Shown here: in pieces, positions 40,157 through 54,048 of the stretch
Numbering within the stretch: the first letter of the stretch is position 1
Layout: each line of letters begins with the position of its first letter
Assembly: GCA_947184155.2 (NCBI GenBank)
Contig: CAMXCT020006583.1
Coordinates: 289,501-353,500, forward strand
DNA from: Cladocopium goreaui
Taxonomy: Eukaryota > Sar > Dinophyceae > Suessiales > Symbiodiniaceae
Length of the DNA stretch: 64,000 nucleotides
Direction of reading: 5' to 3'
Translations under genes and position numbers: made by a program
Notes under the pieces: model-generated
What the model was told of the DNA's origin: nothing
Seen by the model: the letters and a program-made list of their open reading frames with translations, nothing else
The model's database searches: none

Positions 40157-43100
40157 CAGATCAACATGGTTGATATCTGGTGGTTGAATTTCCAGATAGA
40201 GGAGAACATGCGATGGAGACCTGAACCTGAACCCAACCAGAGTAGCAATGAAACCACACTTGAATCTCAAATCACAGGAAATTTAAAGAACACGGATGTT
40301 GGCAATGATAGGATTGTTCAGATGATGGCTGATGGTCGAGGTTCTTTTCCTCGAGCAATTGAGTTGCTGACAAGGCGTGCGATTAGCGCTGAAGAACGAA
40401 GAGATTGAGAAAAAACGCAAGTTATCAAAGATCAAATTGACAACTTAGCTTGGAAACAATGGAAATGTATGGACATTGGTGTGGAGAAATCTTTACACCC
40501 CACCTTGCCAAAGGTTCCTTGCATTTTGCAGGTTTTGGCACATTTGCGCACCTCACCTTGCATTTTCACCTACAAATTCCACAGCCCTTGGAAATTGTTG
40601 TTAGCAAGGAAAACTGCTACATGCATCTTTCATCAGCACACTGCAGGGCTTCGCAAGCACCAATTGCATTCACCACTCGGTTTTTGCTTCACCAAAAATT
40701 GCCACAAGCACTGATTGCCATATGCACTTTCAGATCGAACTTGCTGGAGTGGGCCGTCGTGTTTTGAGAGGAATGCAACATCAAATTCTGTATGGTGTCC
40801 GTGATATGTTGTGGGCTGACATGAGCGTCCCCGAAGTTCGTGAGCACGGATTGAACATAATTTTGCATGTACCCGTGTTGGCACACAATTTGATGAATCT
40901 GTTGGTGAAGTAGAATTCGGGAAATTGTTATTGAACAAGATCAAGGGAAACAGTGCGTGAATGTCCAAAAAAAACACAAACATCCGAACAAATGCATATC
41001 CGCAACCGCACAAATACGAACATGTCGGATATGTTCAGTCAATTTTCAATTTGCCGTTGTTGGCCCAGAATTTTGAGTGATTTTAATCGGGGCTCTTCCA
41101 ACAAGCTCTCCTCGAAGAGGCCTGGGTTTCGCGCCAATATGTTTATATTGGAATCAAAAGAATCAATCAGCGGGCGCACAGGTATGCCAACGTTAAAGGA
41201 TGTGGTAAAGGCACGGTTTTCTATTTTTTTTTCATTTGCCAACCCGCAAACTAGTACTGCAGGCGTTTGGGGCAATGTGTGCAGCATTGGTCGCCTTGGA
41301 GGGCATGAACTTCTTGGATGCGATGACATTTCAGGCTGGATGGCAGGTTGAATTTCCGGTCATTGCCAGGATTATTTTCGCAGAATTGGTTAAACAACAG
41401 GTCCAAATATATATAGTTTTCGTGTTTTTTCATGTTATGTTTCACCTGGGGTTGATTCGTTTCAGCTTTAAATATTACGCAAATGTCATGCAATTTCATG
41501 GAAAAATGTTTTCGACAAAAACATGTTTATCACATTTTTTCATATGACGCAACATGTACACATCCAGTCACCATTGTCTATCCATATGTTGAAACAACCA
41601 TACCCTGTTGTTGGGTTTAGCATACAGCATATTGTTTCTGCCAATTATGAACAACTATTTTCACACGCAACCCTGATTTGCGACGTGGAATCGTTTTCGG
41701 GTCTCCCATACTTGGGCTAGAACTTGCTGAGTACATTGGACTAGGTCTACCTGAGGTATCGCTTTCAAGTTTTGCAATCGATCCGTGTTCACGTTGATTC
41801 TTTAAACGGGCCGTGCAACAGTCTTTGTGAGGATCTTTGCAAGTTGAGAGCTGTTAGCAAGGATGTGAAAGGCCAGCCGTTTTGCTGTGGGCCCCACTTG
41901 GGATGCGATGGATCTAGCGATTGGGATATGTGCAAATCCGGCCGAAGAGTCAGGTATACGCATTATAGATGGATGTATACATATATGAATCATATATGTA
42001 TATAATTCATATTTATGTGTATTAATGTAACTATTAACATTTATGTATACTGTATACGTAAATAAAAATGTATACAGGATACAATACCATACTGGGGACT
42101 CGTTGGCATGTGATGAAATTTGTCCAGGCAGCTTGTGCCGATCACACTGGCACTGGCACAGTGCAGCAACAAGGGCGTTCCTGGGCATAGTTAGGAACGA
42201 AAATTGCAATGATTACGACCATTTGTTTTGGGGCGTAAACTGAATCAGGGACCCAAAGTTTGTTGGTTTCTTATGAACGATGACACAATTGAAAAGTCTT
42301 TGATGAATTGTTTTGGAAACGCGCTGGGCCAGCCACTTGCATGGATAAACTTGCCCAAAACCCAAATAGGGTCTATTGCCGAATCTTCAATCTTTTCCAG
42401 ACCAACCCAGCGTTTGAAGTTTTCCCTGTCCAGGCTTTCCCATGTTTTCCATTGTTTTCCCAGGTTGCCTGATTTTGATCTGACTCCAGCCCTTTTCCTG
42501 GGTGCTGCGTTGCAACGCTGCTTCCAGGCAAGGGAATGCAGCTCGTTTGTGGGGCGAAAGTTCAAGGTGTTGGCCATATTTGGCAGGTTTACAGATGTTT
42601 ACAGAAGTGTTTTGTCGATGATTTTCGTTTCTTGGTCTTTAGAGGAGTTCATAGTGCATCAGCGATTTGTGATGGTGTTATTTGTTTTGGATCTTTGGAG
42701 GTACTAAAAGTTTGCACGAACCCAATGACCCCGCTTTTGAAACCGTTTTAGAGAGGGTGGCTGTCAATGTTAGCCCTTGCGGGTTTTGTCCCAGGTGATG
42801 CCGCTCCTCCTGCGATTGACCTCTGCCCAGCACTACACGATGCCACGATCGGTTCGTTCCACCACTCCGCAACGAGTCGTGCTGCAGGATCACAAGATTG
42901 CTGTGAGGCAGGATTTCGATGATTTCGACGGAATTCGGATTTCGGGATGTTGTTTGAGCTCAAGCTAGGGTGAGCCTCCCAGGAGCAGGTGACAGATTGT
43001 AAATACCTGAACTTCCACCATTTGATTTTGATGGTAGACATTCCCATAACTGAATAGGTTCAACGGCTAGGAGTTTTGCAATCGGGTTTGCAGTTGGAAT

Positions 43101-43622
43101 CAGAGGGCCATTCCAGACCAAAGAGCAGATAGCCTTTCTTCGCTTTGATCAATCTGGGGAATTGCTCTCAGTCCATTGGACTGGGCTTGGGCAATATCAT
43201 CAAAGGAAATTTAGTTAGAACACTTCCGAGTTACAGACGATGGTCATGGTTAGCATTCACACCATCATGCCAACCACATCATCATGTGAATCACGCATCA
43301 TATCCCATCATCAAGTAGTTGCGGGTGAAAACATTCCCAGGCGCGAAACCATGTGTTTTTTCGGGGAATGTGACTCTTGAGGTCGCCAAAGTAAGGTCGC
43401 TGTTTCCGCGGTTGTGGGCCTCGAGCTGGGAAAGTTGTCGACAAAAAGCGCACAGGACTGTAGCGAGAGCTCGATTTGTATTTCAAAATTTTGTATGTTC
43501 GGAGCACCTTTGGAAGACGAGGTTGGCAAAATTTGCGCGAGACTGCAGCCAGAGCTCGATTTTGCACTTCAAATCCAAAAAAACAGCAGGGGTCGGAGCA
43601 CTGTTGGAAAACGAAGTAGAAA

Positions 43623-43735
43623 AAGTGCATTGATTCATCGAGTCATTGATTCATTGGTTCATTGATTCATTGGTTAATTGCTTCATTGACTCACTCATTC
43701 GTTGATTCATAGGTTCACCCATTCTGTGGTTCATT
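43623..43735 (+). repeat. GATTCATTGGTT-type degenerate tandem repeat
   Basis: Irregular 8-12-bp words GATTCATT, GGTTCATT and GATTCATTGG follow one another. Confidence 0.8.
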
Positions 43736-44098
43736 GGTTGGTTCAGTCAGTTGTGCATGGATTCTTTCTGTTGTTTTATTAGCATCTCAACGACCATTTT
43801 GCTCATTCGTTGATTCACCTCACAACTTCAACAATTCATTGCTTCTGCATCGCAAAAAGTCGTATTAGTCTATAGGCCATTGCTTTCTTATAGCCACTTC
43901 ATTTTGTCGAAACTTCCGGCCGGGCACTACCTGGTAAGAAACATATCTATAGCACCCCCTAAGAAAAAACAAAAATCAATTCCAGCTGAAATAGTGGTAA
44001 AATACTTCGCTATAGATGTTTTTCGTAAGTACAATAATTGCATATGAGTCCTAGCACGCCCTTCGTAGACTGTTTACTAACTTTACTGGTTCTGATTG

Positions 44099-44230
44099 CA
44101 GCCATCATATGCAGCCGTGAAATCGTGAGGCGTGAGGCAGATGGATTGGCCCTGGCAAAGCGTGTCGAGATGCAACTGCAGGTGGCCAAGGCCCACTTGG
44201 AGGGCGGAGGGTCACTTGGCGAAGGCTTCG
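44099..44230 (+). CDS. Possible coding exon (helical, charged)
   Basis: A good acceptor (pyrimidine-rich tract, GATTGCAG ending at 44101) precedes a frame reading IICSREIVRREADGLALAKR, VEMQLQVAKAHLEGGGSLGE, GFG. Third-position G/C is high and the segment would form an amphipathic helix. The donor is not fixed. The gene it might belong to is unknown. Confidence 0.35.
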
Positions 44231-46246
44231 GAATTTCTGGTCCCGTTGACCAAAAATACAGAAAAATGAGTTGTTGCTAGAAGTTGCTTAAGTGGTTTGT
44301 TTTGTTTCATATTTTTGAGGCTTTGACAGCTTCTGAAACAATTTTGCCGAGGCACTTTGCCAAGGTCTTCATTGCACAGATGGGAAGTTCCATTGGGGAG
44401 CACGCAAGCATCATTGTTTTGAAACTTGTCAGCAGTCGCTTCTAAAGACTTGGATCAGACCCCCACATTTCGCCATTTCGGGAATAATTCATTTGCAGAG
44501 CAAGTGTGTGCGGTTTTAGTGCAAAGACATTGTGAGACACAAGAGATCCAAGTTGAAATCGACATCTTTGACACATATTTTCAACGGGTGTCCACCAGGA
44601 AGGATTGCCAGTCGATTTTCTCCACCCCCGATGTGGTGACTTGGCAAAGTGCTGGTACGCACAAATCGTCATGTTTAGGGGTTAAAAACATTCATTTGGA
44701 ACAGTTGATCATTTTTGAAAACCAATGTGATAGTTTTCTGTTGTTTTTTTGTGATACTGTCATGTTTCCAAACTGAAACTGATCTCTGTCTTAATTTCTC
44801 TTTGCAACGCAGCAAAATCCTGTCGCATCTCTGGTTATCATGCCAAAATTGACCCCTTTTGCTCTACCTAGCTTTCTTTCTTCTCACTTGCTTTTTGTTC
44901 ATTGCAACCAGAGCTGGATTTGGTTGCTTTGACCTCTTTGAGGTCCATGGGTGCGTAATTTAATGATATTTAATGCATGTTTTCCGCAAACTGAAGGAGG
45001 GCCATTCTTTATTAGTGAACTTGCAACATCTTGCAACATCAGCCAGCTCCCCCAAGAAGACCTCCCGGGGTAACCAAGGCACCCACACCTCGCGGGAACT
45101 CTGCACACTTGTATGTGATGCTTGCCTTGACGTCACCATTTTCTTTCACAAGATGCAGGTGGCCATTGAGCATCACTTTTTGTGAACCCAGTCAATCTGT
45201 GTGGTATTTTGGGTGCAAAATGCTATGCAGGTGATAAACATTGATAGACTGGTGAAGATTCGAGTATCAAACATGTCAACCTCTAAGGATGTGCAAGAAA
45301 GGGAAAATCTCCATGGCCATCCGTAGCAAAGCCGAGAAAGTTCCCAACGATGCCAACGATGGAGATTTGACACAGAGTGGCGGAACCTGCCACGTGCTTG
45401 TGGATTTCGTAGGTGCGGAGCACACGGACTGGGGTGAAGTAGTGAAGTAGTGGTCATCCAACAATTGAACTGCTGGCAATATTGATCCGGGTGAGTTTTT
45501 TGTTGAAAGTTTTGATCTGTAGTTGTAAGGTTGTAAGCACCTCAATCAATCAACTCATCGCAGTGATAGTAAGCCACCAAAATATCATAAAATATCTACG
45601 GGATTGCAGCGGAGTGTATTCTCTTTTTAAGTGATTGGCATGACATCAGTTAAGGGGTTACAGGGTGACACTGGTGACACTGGTGACGCTCTTACTCCAG
45701 AAATCAACTTATCCCTAGAAATTGGGACCAGGCATGGACGGATCGGATCTCTTGGTGCATTGCCGCAATGTGCCCTGGTCGACGATTTCAAGGTCTTTTT
45801 ACCATGTTTTACCCCAGCTCGGTTTTCCGTCAACACTTCCAGAGGGCCTTTACCCCAGCTCGTTTTTTGTTTGAGACCTTCCGTGGAAGCTTTGGGGGAA
45901 ATCAAGCCTGTCATGCCTGGTGATAACCTTGGGATTTTGATACTTGAAATGTGCCCAATGAGGATTTCCAGCACATGAGATAAATTCCCATTCAAAACGC
46001 ATCAACAGATATCAAAGCTTTAGTCTAGGTAGGAAATACTGAACCTTTCTGAGTGCTTGAGCGCTTTGTGGCAACAGGAACAGTCAACCCACCACTTTGG
46101 GATACGATGCAGCCCAGGTCCTTCTTCGCATGAACGGACCTTGGACAGAGGCGCAAGGTCTATGCCTTCTTTCTGCCAGGTCGGGCTGAGGGTCCAAGCG
46201 CCGAGGGTATACGGTCGAAGAAAAGACAGATCGAATCATATGGAAT

Positions 46247-46292
46247 CGACAGCTTGACATAGCTTGACACAGCTTGACATAGCTTGACAGGC
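46247..46292 (+). repeat. 11-bp tandem repeat
   Basis: About four units of ACAGCTTGACA or ATAGCTTGACA. Confidence 0.85.
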
Positions 46293-46793
46293 TCAACAAG
46301 GATACCATTCCTATCCATTCCTGCTTCTCTTGGTCGAGCGGAACTTTTTAATTTGATCCTCCTTTGGAAACCAGGCGCCTGACCAGCGCTGTGCAGCCAA
46401 AGAGCGATACCGCGACAGGCTAGGGCTAGGGCATCCCCTGGTTTGGCCACTAACGACCAAACGAAAATCTAGAAATATCCACTCAAATGACTCAAATGAT
46501 CTTAAATGTGTCAGACAATGTCAGGAACCAAGCACTTGGCTACACATTGAACGAAAGATTCCTTCGCTGTAAGTGCCACCGCTGAAGGAAAATGATTATA
46601 AAGCGAGAAACCATGTGAATGTATTCAGTGAACATGGGTTCGCAACCGCAAATTGAGGGAAGATAGTCATTGCACCTAGTCAGCATGAATTCACTATAGT
46701 TTACTAATATTGGCAAGATCTATATTGACATGACGGCAAGACCCTGAGGTTTGCCTGGACTCTCAATGAGCGTTTGGACTCTGGACTATGCTT

Positions 46794-46924
46794 ATGATGA
46801 TGACGACGATGGTGATGGTGATGGTGATGGCGATGGCGACGGCGATGACGACGCTGATGCTGATGCTGATGCTGATGCTGATGCTGATGCTGATGCTGAT
46901 GCTGCTGCTGCTGATGCTGATGCT

Positions 46925-46970
<46 letters not shown>

Positions 46971-46972
46971 TA
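46794..46972 (+). repeat. GAT/GCT trinucleotide microsatellite
   Basis: Runs of GATGGT, GATGCT, GCTGCT and GATGAT. All frames are low-complexity (Asp/Ala, Met/Leu, or His/Gln on the other strand) and give no evidence of coding. Confidence 0.9.
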
Positions 46973-47374
46973 TCATGCTTAACCCCAAACCACAAACCCT
47001 GAACACTAAACTCTAAACCCCATGTGAACTCGACTAGCTTGATTGTATTGTTCCACGCACAGAACATGTCTGATAATGTAGTGCAACTGGCATTTGGGGC
47101 TTGTGCAAACCTTGGGGTCTGTGTGTATTATGTGACCATACATTGGGATCACAACTTCTGGACTTGAATTTCTGGGAGTCTGTACGGTTTGGAAAGGTTA
47201 CTCCAATCTTCAGTCTTCAAACAATTTCAAACACCTATTTTTGTACACGCAGATCCGCACTCCGAAGGCATGTCGTGCATCCTTTGTGTTCGCAATGCCA
47301 AAGCACCTGTGGATGAACTCGGTGTGATCGATGGACTGCACGTGGGTACAGCGCGGTGTGCGGAGGTGCTGGTC

Positions 47375-47423
47375 GACGGGTCGATGGGTCGATGGGTCGA
47401 TGGGTCGATGGGTCGACGGGTTT
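47375..47423 (+). repeat. 8-bp tandem repeat GGGTCGAT
   Basis: Six consecutive units of GGGTCGAT or GGGTCGAC. Confidence 0.9.
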
Positions 47424-50400
47424 GAGCCTTGGGGGTGGCAGCCAGACAGCTGCCAGGTTTGTTCTTGTTTTTGTTGACGATGATCACGAGGATAGTTTCC
47501 ACTACCAAAACCACGATTGAATAAAGTATTCAAGCCTTGTTTTTGGACACCCGTAAACGGTAGAACGTTTTCAAAAAAAGGGATTCTTATCATGGAATAG
47601 GCGCTACACATGGACAATTTGGCGGCGTGGCGCTGCAAGTGACGGATCTTTGGCTGGGAGCCGTGGAGCCACCGCGGGGGGGCCGCCGGCGGGGCCGCTG
47701 GGACGGTCGAGGTATCATGAGATCTCGAAGCGTCTCACGACGGAAAACTAAGGTGGTCTGCCTTTGAGGTGAAGATTCCCCCTCGGAAACTGTTAGTTCA
47801 GGATCAAAAACCACCTTAAAGTCGTAAAACCGCTTGTTGAGAAACCTAAGACCTAGGCTGCATATGTTTGGTAATTAATGTTCGTTTTGTTTCAAATCAG
47901 TCAACTGATGACTTGGCGGGTCACAACTTGAAGCCGTGACTTTTTGAAGTTCAAGGTCACAATTTTCATTGTCGAGCTATTGGGCCATTGGTCACAGAAT
48001 CAATTTTGATCCACGGTTCGCCCACTTGGACAGAACGTGATTTCCAGTTTGGGGACTTGGGGGGTGATTACTATCTGTGGGTGCCAAATTGGAGAATCCA
48101 ATCCACCATTCAACGATTTAACAATTTCTTAAAGTAGGGAAAACCCTGGACTTGGGGAGTTTGGAGGTCCACATTGTCTCAACATACCCTCTATCGATCT
48201 CATCGTATATCGTGTACATGAAATCGACTGTGTAGTCAGTAAACCCAGCAAGGATTGAATTACCTGGTTATTACCTCGCGGCTGAGGTGCCTCGGGTCCG
48301 AATTCACTACGAGGGCAGCTGTGATGTGAGTCAAAAGGGTTGGACCGTGTCCATCAGATATGTTTGGCATTGTTTCGCCATGTTGCTCCGTTGCTCCTTT
48401 TCTTTAAAAGGACCAGCTTCGAGACCGCGGCTGTTGATTCTTTGGCACGTCGAGAGGCTCCACATCCTTAGCCCCGCTCTGCATGCCTTCCGCTGCGACG
48501 CTGGCAAGGGAAGCTTCCGCCCCGTACTCGTACCAAAGATACTACCTTGGACAAGTCCTGTCATTGTGAGGCGATCATACCATGCCACATGCCATATCAT
48601 GGTAATGCATATAACAAAGTAATACAAAGTATTTCGGACAGATGAATGCGCTTGGCATTCATTTGTTGGAAATGGGGTGGGAATGAGGGAACTTTTTTTT
48701 TAACTAAAGTGGGATGGTCAGCATCCTTCGCGAGATGGACCTCCCTTGGTTTGCATTGAATGATCCTGCAAGTCTTGGTATCATCAATTAACCATCCAAA
48801 CAACTCTTGGTATCGACACTGCGGAAGGTTATGGCTTGTTGCTTTGGGGTTGCAGGAGGTTTTCTGAAGAGCTTACTTTGAAGCCATTGGATGCATCAAG
48901 ACATTAAGACAGATTGTAACTGCGCATCTCCACTCTCCAAGGACCTGCCGAAAAGGCTTGGGCGTATCAAGATTTTGAGACAAAGGGACACACTTGGGGG
49001 GACACACTCATGGTTGAGCCCTTGTGTGCGGTATGAACCTTTGCCAGCCAAGGCAGTGCTTATATACAGCTGCACCGCGTGAATTCATCAAAATTAAGTC
49101 ATTCTGAAGCACTGCAGTCTTTAATCCTTTTTGTGCTTCCAGCGGATATTGGTAGAATGCAATTGACATGAGACCGCCTGGGCAGCTAGGATGGCTACTC
49201 AGCCTATTTCAGCCTCCTCACCATCTTTGCCACCAAACCATCCAAACCCGGCTACTTCGGAAGAGTGAACCCCAGGCTGCACAGCATCTCGTGAGCCTTT
49301 CCCCGGCATCCTCCGGGGTCTGACGGGCAGTAGTGGTGATTGAGACCATTTCCCGCGATGAATTGTGGTCAGAATTCATTTGAGTCTGAGATCTTTGGAT
49401 GGAAGTCGATTCCCGAATGCGTAGCTATTCAGTATGCAGCATGTGTACGAAGGAGTTCCTGCATGGTTTTCAGCACAAACGTCGCCTCATGGTTTGCTTT
49501 CAAGTTGGCTTTCTACTCTTTGTTTTGGAAGCTGGCCCCGGGGTGCGGACGTTGCAGGGTCGGTCCGGATGTAAAGTGTAGTCCCGTAGCAGTTCAACAA
49601 GCTTGCTTGAAGGTTGAAGGACTAATACTTGAAGTTGCAACCCAACAATTATCGCACGCAATGGCATGCAATAAATTCAATGAATAGTTTTCCTGCTCCA
49701 GCCTTAGTACAAAGCGGGTCTTGGATTTTCACTACACTTCATGCCTGTCCGCCCGTTCCAAAGCGGCAAGCACCCTCCTCGAGCTTGCACCCAGACTGTG
49801 AGTGAGTTTAGTGTCGACTAAGAAGGGGATTTCTACGATTGTTTTGTGGATTTCGACTAAGAGGTATTCTATGTTATTCTATTTCATCCAATGTCACACA
49901 TCCTGTTTTGGCGATGTTTGCATGGTTGTGCGTCTCATCGCTTCGTGGAGGGTCGAATTCGACTTAGTGAGCTATGGGCAACTCCACTGGTGTGTGCCAT
50001 TTTCAACGTGCATGAGCTTTCTCCGTGATCAGAGCTGCCATAAGGGCTTCATCAGTTTGTTGAAGTATTTTAAGCATTTCCATCATTCTAAACAATCCAA
50101 ACTCAATTTGGATGCAGAGTTCGTGCAGACTTTCTGCATACACACGCGCAGTCAGTCTTTTCCAATGTTGGACATTCTTGGACTGAACTTTCTTGTCAAC
50201 TGGCGCTCTGAAGGGGTCCATTTGCGAAGTAGGAGAGTTGGACAAATCCCTTCTGAAGCTGCCCGGCTTTGGAGGGCGCATGCAGTTCCCAGCATTTTTC
50301 CCAGACTTGTCCTGCTTTGCCCGATTTTTTGCGTGAATAAGAGGCACCACAAGAGGCCATCGACCAGTGGTGCAGAGGTGATTTGCTAGACATTGCGCTG

Positions 50401-51506
50401 TACGAGCAAGACCAAAATCACTCTCGAATGCAGGATTAGTACAGACATTATATATTACAGCAGCCCCCTTCGATAGTCGTGCCAGGTGGCAATTTTGAGC
50501 GCTTTGTGTGCAAAGTTCCAAACCCAGCTTTTCCAGACCTTAGTCTTCCTGTGGTGTTTTGAAGTCTGAAAGTCTGCTGCCTGGCGCCAGTGCCACAGTT
50601 GACCAACCATTGTGGTGCTGGCCGCGTTTGTTTTGGGGTGTCGCTTGCAACATTTTTGCATGAACACAGTTGGCCTTTTTGCTAAGAGCCGGTGCTATGG
50701 GCCTCCACCGTACACCTGGAAGCAACCAGTTAGGAGGTCGGTCAGCGACGCCGTGTCGCACGTCGGCGTCTTTTGAAGCTTGAAGACGCTTGAACACATA
50801 GAAAAGACATTGGTGTTCATTGGTGTCTTCCGTATTGACTGGCACCCGGATGAAAACGGCTCCTCTTCAGCGAGATTTTTTTTCAACTCAGGAATTGAGA
50901 ATGGGGTGATCGAGGCCTATGACTGGGTCTTCAAATTCTGTGACCTTTTTCTTGAAACAATTGTAGTGATAACCACCTGCTAATTTCTGCTTGAGGAGGA
51001 GGAGCCTGCTTCAATCAGATGCCCACAGATAAGAAGAGGAAAAGATCTGGTATTGGCAAGATCATTGGCATACATGTCCGCGTTGTAAGTGACCGGCTGG
51101 GGCGTGTTGATTTGGTTTTGTCTTGTCATAACCTGAGCGTTTCTCTGCAGGGCTGGTGCGTGGTGGATTTGGGCACAATCCCAATGTTTTTGCGCAAAAC
51201 TGCTTTTTGAATCTTTTTGAATGATTTGTGTTTGCAAAAGTATGCAAAAGTTTTCTTTTTGTTGGCTCTTGTGTTTTGGTTGGTGTTTCCATTAAACAAC
51301 CTTGGTTGTCTGGTGGCATGATTGATTTTGAAACTGAGCTCATGGATTCCCATTCCCATTTCATGGTCAACACTCAAAACTATCCAACAGTTCGCGGACA
51401 AAAAAATGACATATGCCACAACTAGTAGCCACATGTGTCCGTTTCAGGTTGATTGTTTGTGCTTGCATGCAGCTGGTCCGGGCCAACAATGATTGCTGAC
51501 AATTGA

Positions 51507-51544
51507 CACACACACACGCACACACACACATGCACACACACACA
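51507..51544 (+). repeat. CA dinucleotide microsatellite
   Basis: ACACACACGCACACACACAC and following CA units with a few substitutions. Confidence 0.9.
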
Positions 51545-52189
51545 TTGAATACTAGTAATTACAGTAACTCATGGGTTCCAAGTTACGTGTTGTCCGGGCT
51601 CATTCCGTCAAGTGTTGCTTTGGTGCGATCATCATATTCGTGCGAAGCAATGCATGCCGTGACAGCCGTGACATTCAGAAAACATCATTGCAAAACAGAT
51701 AAAACAGGTGCATTGGACAGCACCGTTCGGACCGTTTTCCAGCAATTTTAGCTCCGGCTTGTGATGCTCATGGCTGAGGGCATTGTGGATACTCAGGAGA
51801 CCCGGTTCAAATCGAACTCGAACATATTCCAGAACCATTTATCAACCACAACATGAAATCACGACCGCAAGCGTACAATTTGGATCATTCAAAAAGTGTT
51901 TTGGAGACTTAATTGAACGGCAAAAATCTAGAACCCATGTACGGATTTGCACATGGGATCTTTTGCATGGTTGAATTGTTACACGAATCTGGATCGCATA
52001 TCAAATGGTTCCAACAAATCGTTGAACATTGGTTTCTTGACGGCACTGTATGCAAACACCGGATTGCGATTTCAGTTTTATTCACAACTTCGGTGGTTTG
52101 GTTGAATGTTATGATTAGAATTGATTAGATATGATTAGTGCAATTCACGGCCTTTAGTTTTGTAGATCCATGTGGATATCCACCAGATT

Positions 52190-52383
52190 CACCAGATCAT
52201 TCGATCATTCGTGAGGCTTTCGTGGAGGCGCTGATGACTATGCCTCGAGAGCAAGCTGTGGCGGTGTTGGGGGAACTCCTCCGAAATCGTCCGACCTTGG
52301 CACCGCGCCTCGGTGCAGTGCTTGACGGAGTTTATGAAATGTTTCTGGTTTTCGGCCAAAAGTTGCGGAACAATCAGAAATGA
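52190..52383 (+). CDS. Possible coding exon, C-terminal, of an unknown gene
   Basis: The frame reads HSIIREAFVEALMTMPREQA, VAVLGELLRNRPTLAPRLGA and VLDG before a stop at 52381. It is rich in Ala, Leu, Glu and Arg with G/C-ending codons, unlike the surrounding AT-rich DNA. CACCAG at 52192 or earlier could be the acceptor. About 1.7 kb upstream of the first visible cold-shock exon; a link to that gene cannot be shown. Confidence 0.35.
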
Positions 52384-53679
52384 ATACAATGAATACAATG
52401 AATGAAACATATGAAATATATTGAAATGTTACTTATATATTTATGTATATAATTTATATACGTATTTTCTGTTTGTGATTGTCTGGGATTAATGACACAT
52501 GGCTAAATGCCGAAGATGCAACAGAGACATCACCAGAAACCAAGGTAGGTTCCCCCTCCAGTGTACTCTTGCCGTGCCAAATGCCGCAGCGTTCCAGTTT
52601 TTGGTTTCTTTGGTTGAGGGTGTGGATTTTTTACTTTTTAGTTGGGTGTGAAATTCCCGTTCATTTGTACTGACTGTTTGGGACGAAAGGGTCCTAAACC
52701 ATAACTCGAATCGGTGCCCTCGGTGAAACTGTTTGGCAACTGAGGTCAATCGTTGGCTTCGCATGTCCTGATTTGCAGGGAGCACTCAGCCTGGCTCGGC
52801 CGTTGTGGGTTTTGAGAGTTGTGCATGTTAAGAACCAAAATCGTATCGTTTGGATGGACATGGACGGAACAAATTTTGACAATGAAATGATTTGATTGCT
52901 GTTGGCAATCAAGAATCGCATGTTAAGGAATCATAATTTCCTGCGTGAGACAAACGGCAACATTTCTCATGTTCGCAAAATTCTGTATCGTTTTGGTTGC
53001 TCAATGAGAGCTTTTGTATTGTCAGACTCTTGAACAAATCATGGACCCAAGACCCACCTCACCTTGACCAAAAGAGTTGGGTTGCTTGCATGACTGCAAA
53101 ATTGGTATAAATAGGTCACTTGACTCGTGGCATTAGGCATGCAACGTCAGTATCTAATTTTGAAGTGTGCTCTGTTTGAACTCTTTGCTTTTGGTGAGGT
53201 GATTCCACTTTTTGTTTTGTTTGATTGTATCAAATTGTATGACATTGTTGTTTCCTTGGCATAGCGGCACAACTGGCCAAATCCACAACCATCCTCCTTC
53301 AACTTCAGCATTCACCGAGAACCTATGCGCCAGCACGAGGGATGACAGCTGGGGCCCAAGTGCAACCCCGTTGACCCAGATGTAATGTCAAAGAGTCAAC
53401 CACTCAATCATGTAGGCTTGAATCTAATGCAATACTACGACAAGTAAATATAAATGTAAATATACATATGAATATAAGTATAAGTAAATGATATACGTAT
53501 ATAATCGTATATATATATATATATACACAATTTGTTCGAATCCTTAGTTGACCGTAGTTGACCCATTCCAATGCTTTGGGCAACAGACTGGTAAATCTTT
53601 GTCCCCAGGAGAAGCGAGCCATGGGTACACTGAAGCTGGAGATCCCAGTCCGGGAACGGAAACATACGGAAACTTGTGG

Positions 53680-53733
53680 ACATGAGAGACATGAGAGACA
53701 TGAGAGACATGAGAGACATGAGAGACATGAGAT
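53680..53733 (+). repeat. 10-bp tandem repeat CATGAGAGA
   Basis: Six consecutive GACATGAGAGA-type units. Confidence 0.9.
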
Positions 53734-54048
53734 TTGCGTCGTGTTGTGTTTCTCTGTGTAGATGAATAGCATGAATAGCGCACAAAGCAGAAATGTGAGT
53801 GACAGGTGCTGACTTGTTTCGTCTTAAAGGTTATTTGCAAAAAGAACCAGAAGGAAAACATAATGCCAACGGACGTGTGTTTCTTGGAGTCACCTGATCA
53901 AAGTTTAGGTGAAACGGTGAAACCATCAATAAGTAGCTTGTCACAGCTTCTCACAGCCTGCCACAGCTTGTAGCAGCTGTTGGTTCTGCCCCCCCTGGTG
54001 GATGCTGGTCGTGATTCCACAACCTGAGCCCAGTGGCCCAGTGCTCAG

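Larger units (their letters stand above)
40409..54048. other. Long intron-like or intergenic region with scattered microsatellites
   Basis: No complete gene can be supported on either strand. The base composition alternates between AT-rich, intron-like DNA (for example 41960-42060, 52400-52460, 53440-53530, 54120-54200) and short GC-richer islands that could be exons. Candidates at 44099-44230 and 52190-52383 are listed separately. Weaker ones lie at 42797-42910 (after TTTTGTCCCAG) and 45020-45069. No mobile element of the families seen to the left is recognisable, which makes this half very different from the first 39 kb. Confidence 0.45.

Noticed and set aside
46704..47067. Poly-His/Gln and poly-Asp/Ala proteins
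   Set aside because: Frames through a trinucleotide microsatellite, open on both strands; no flanking coding signal.
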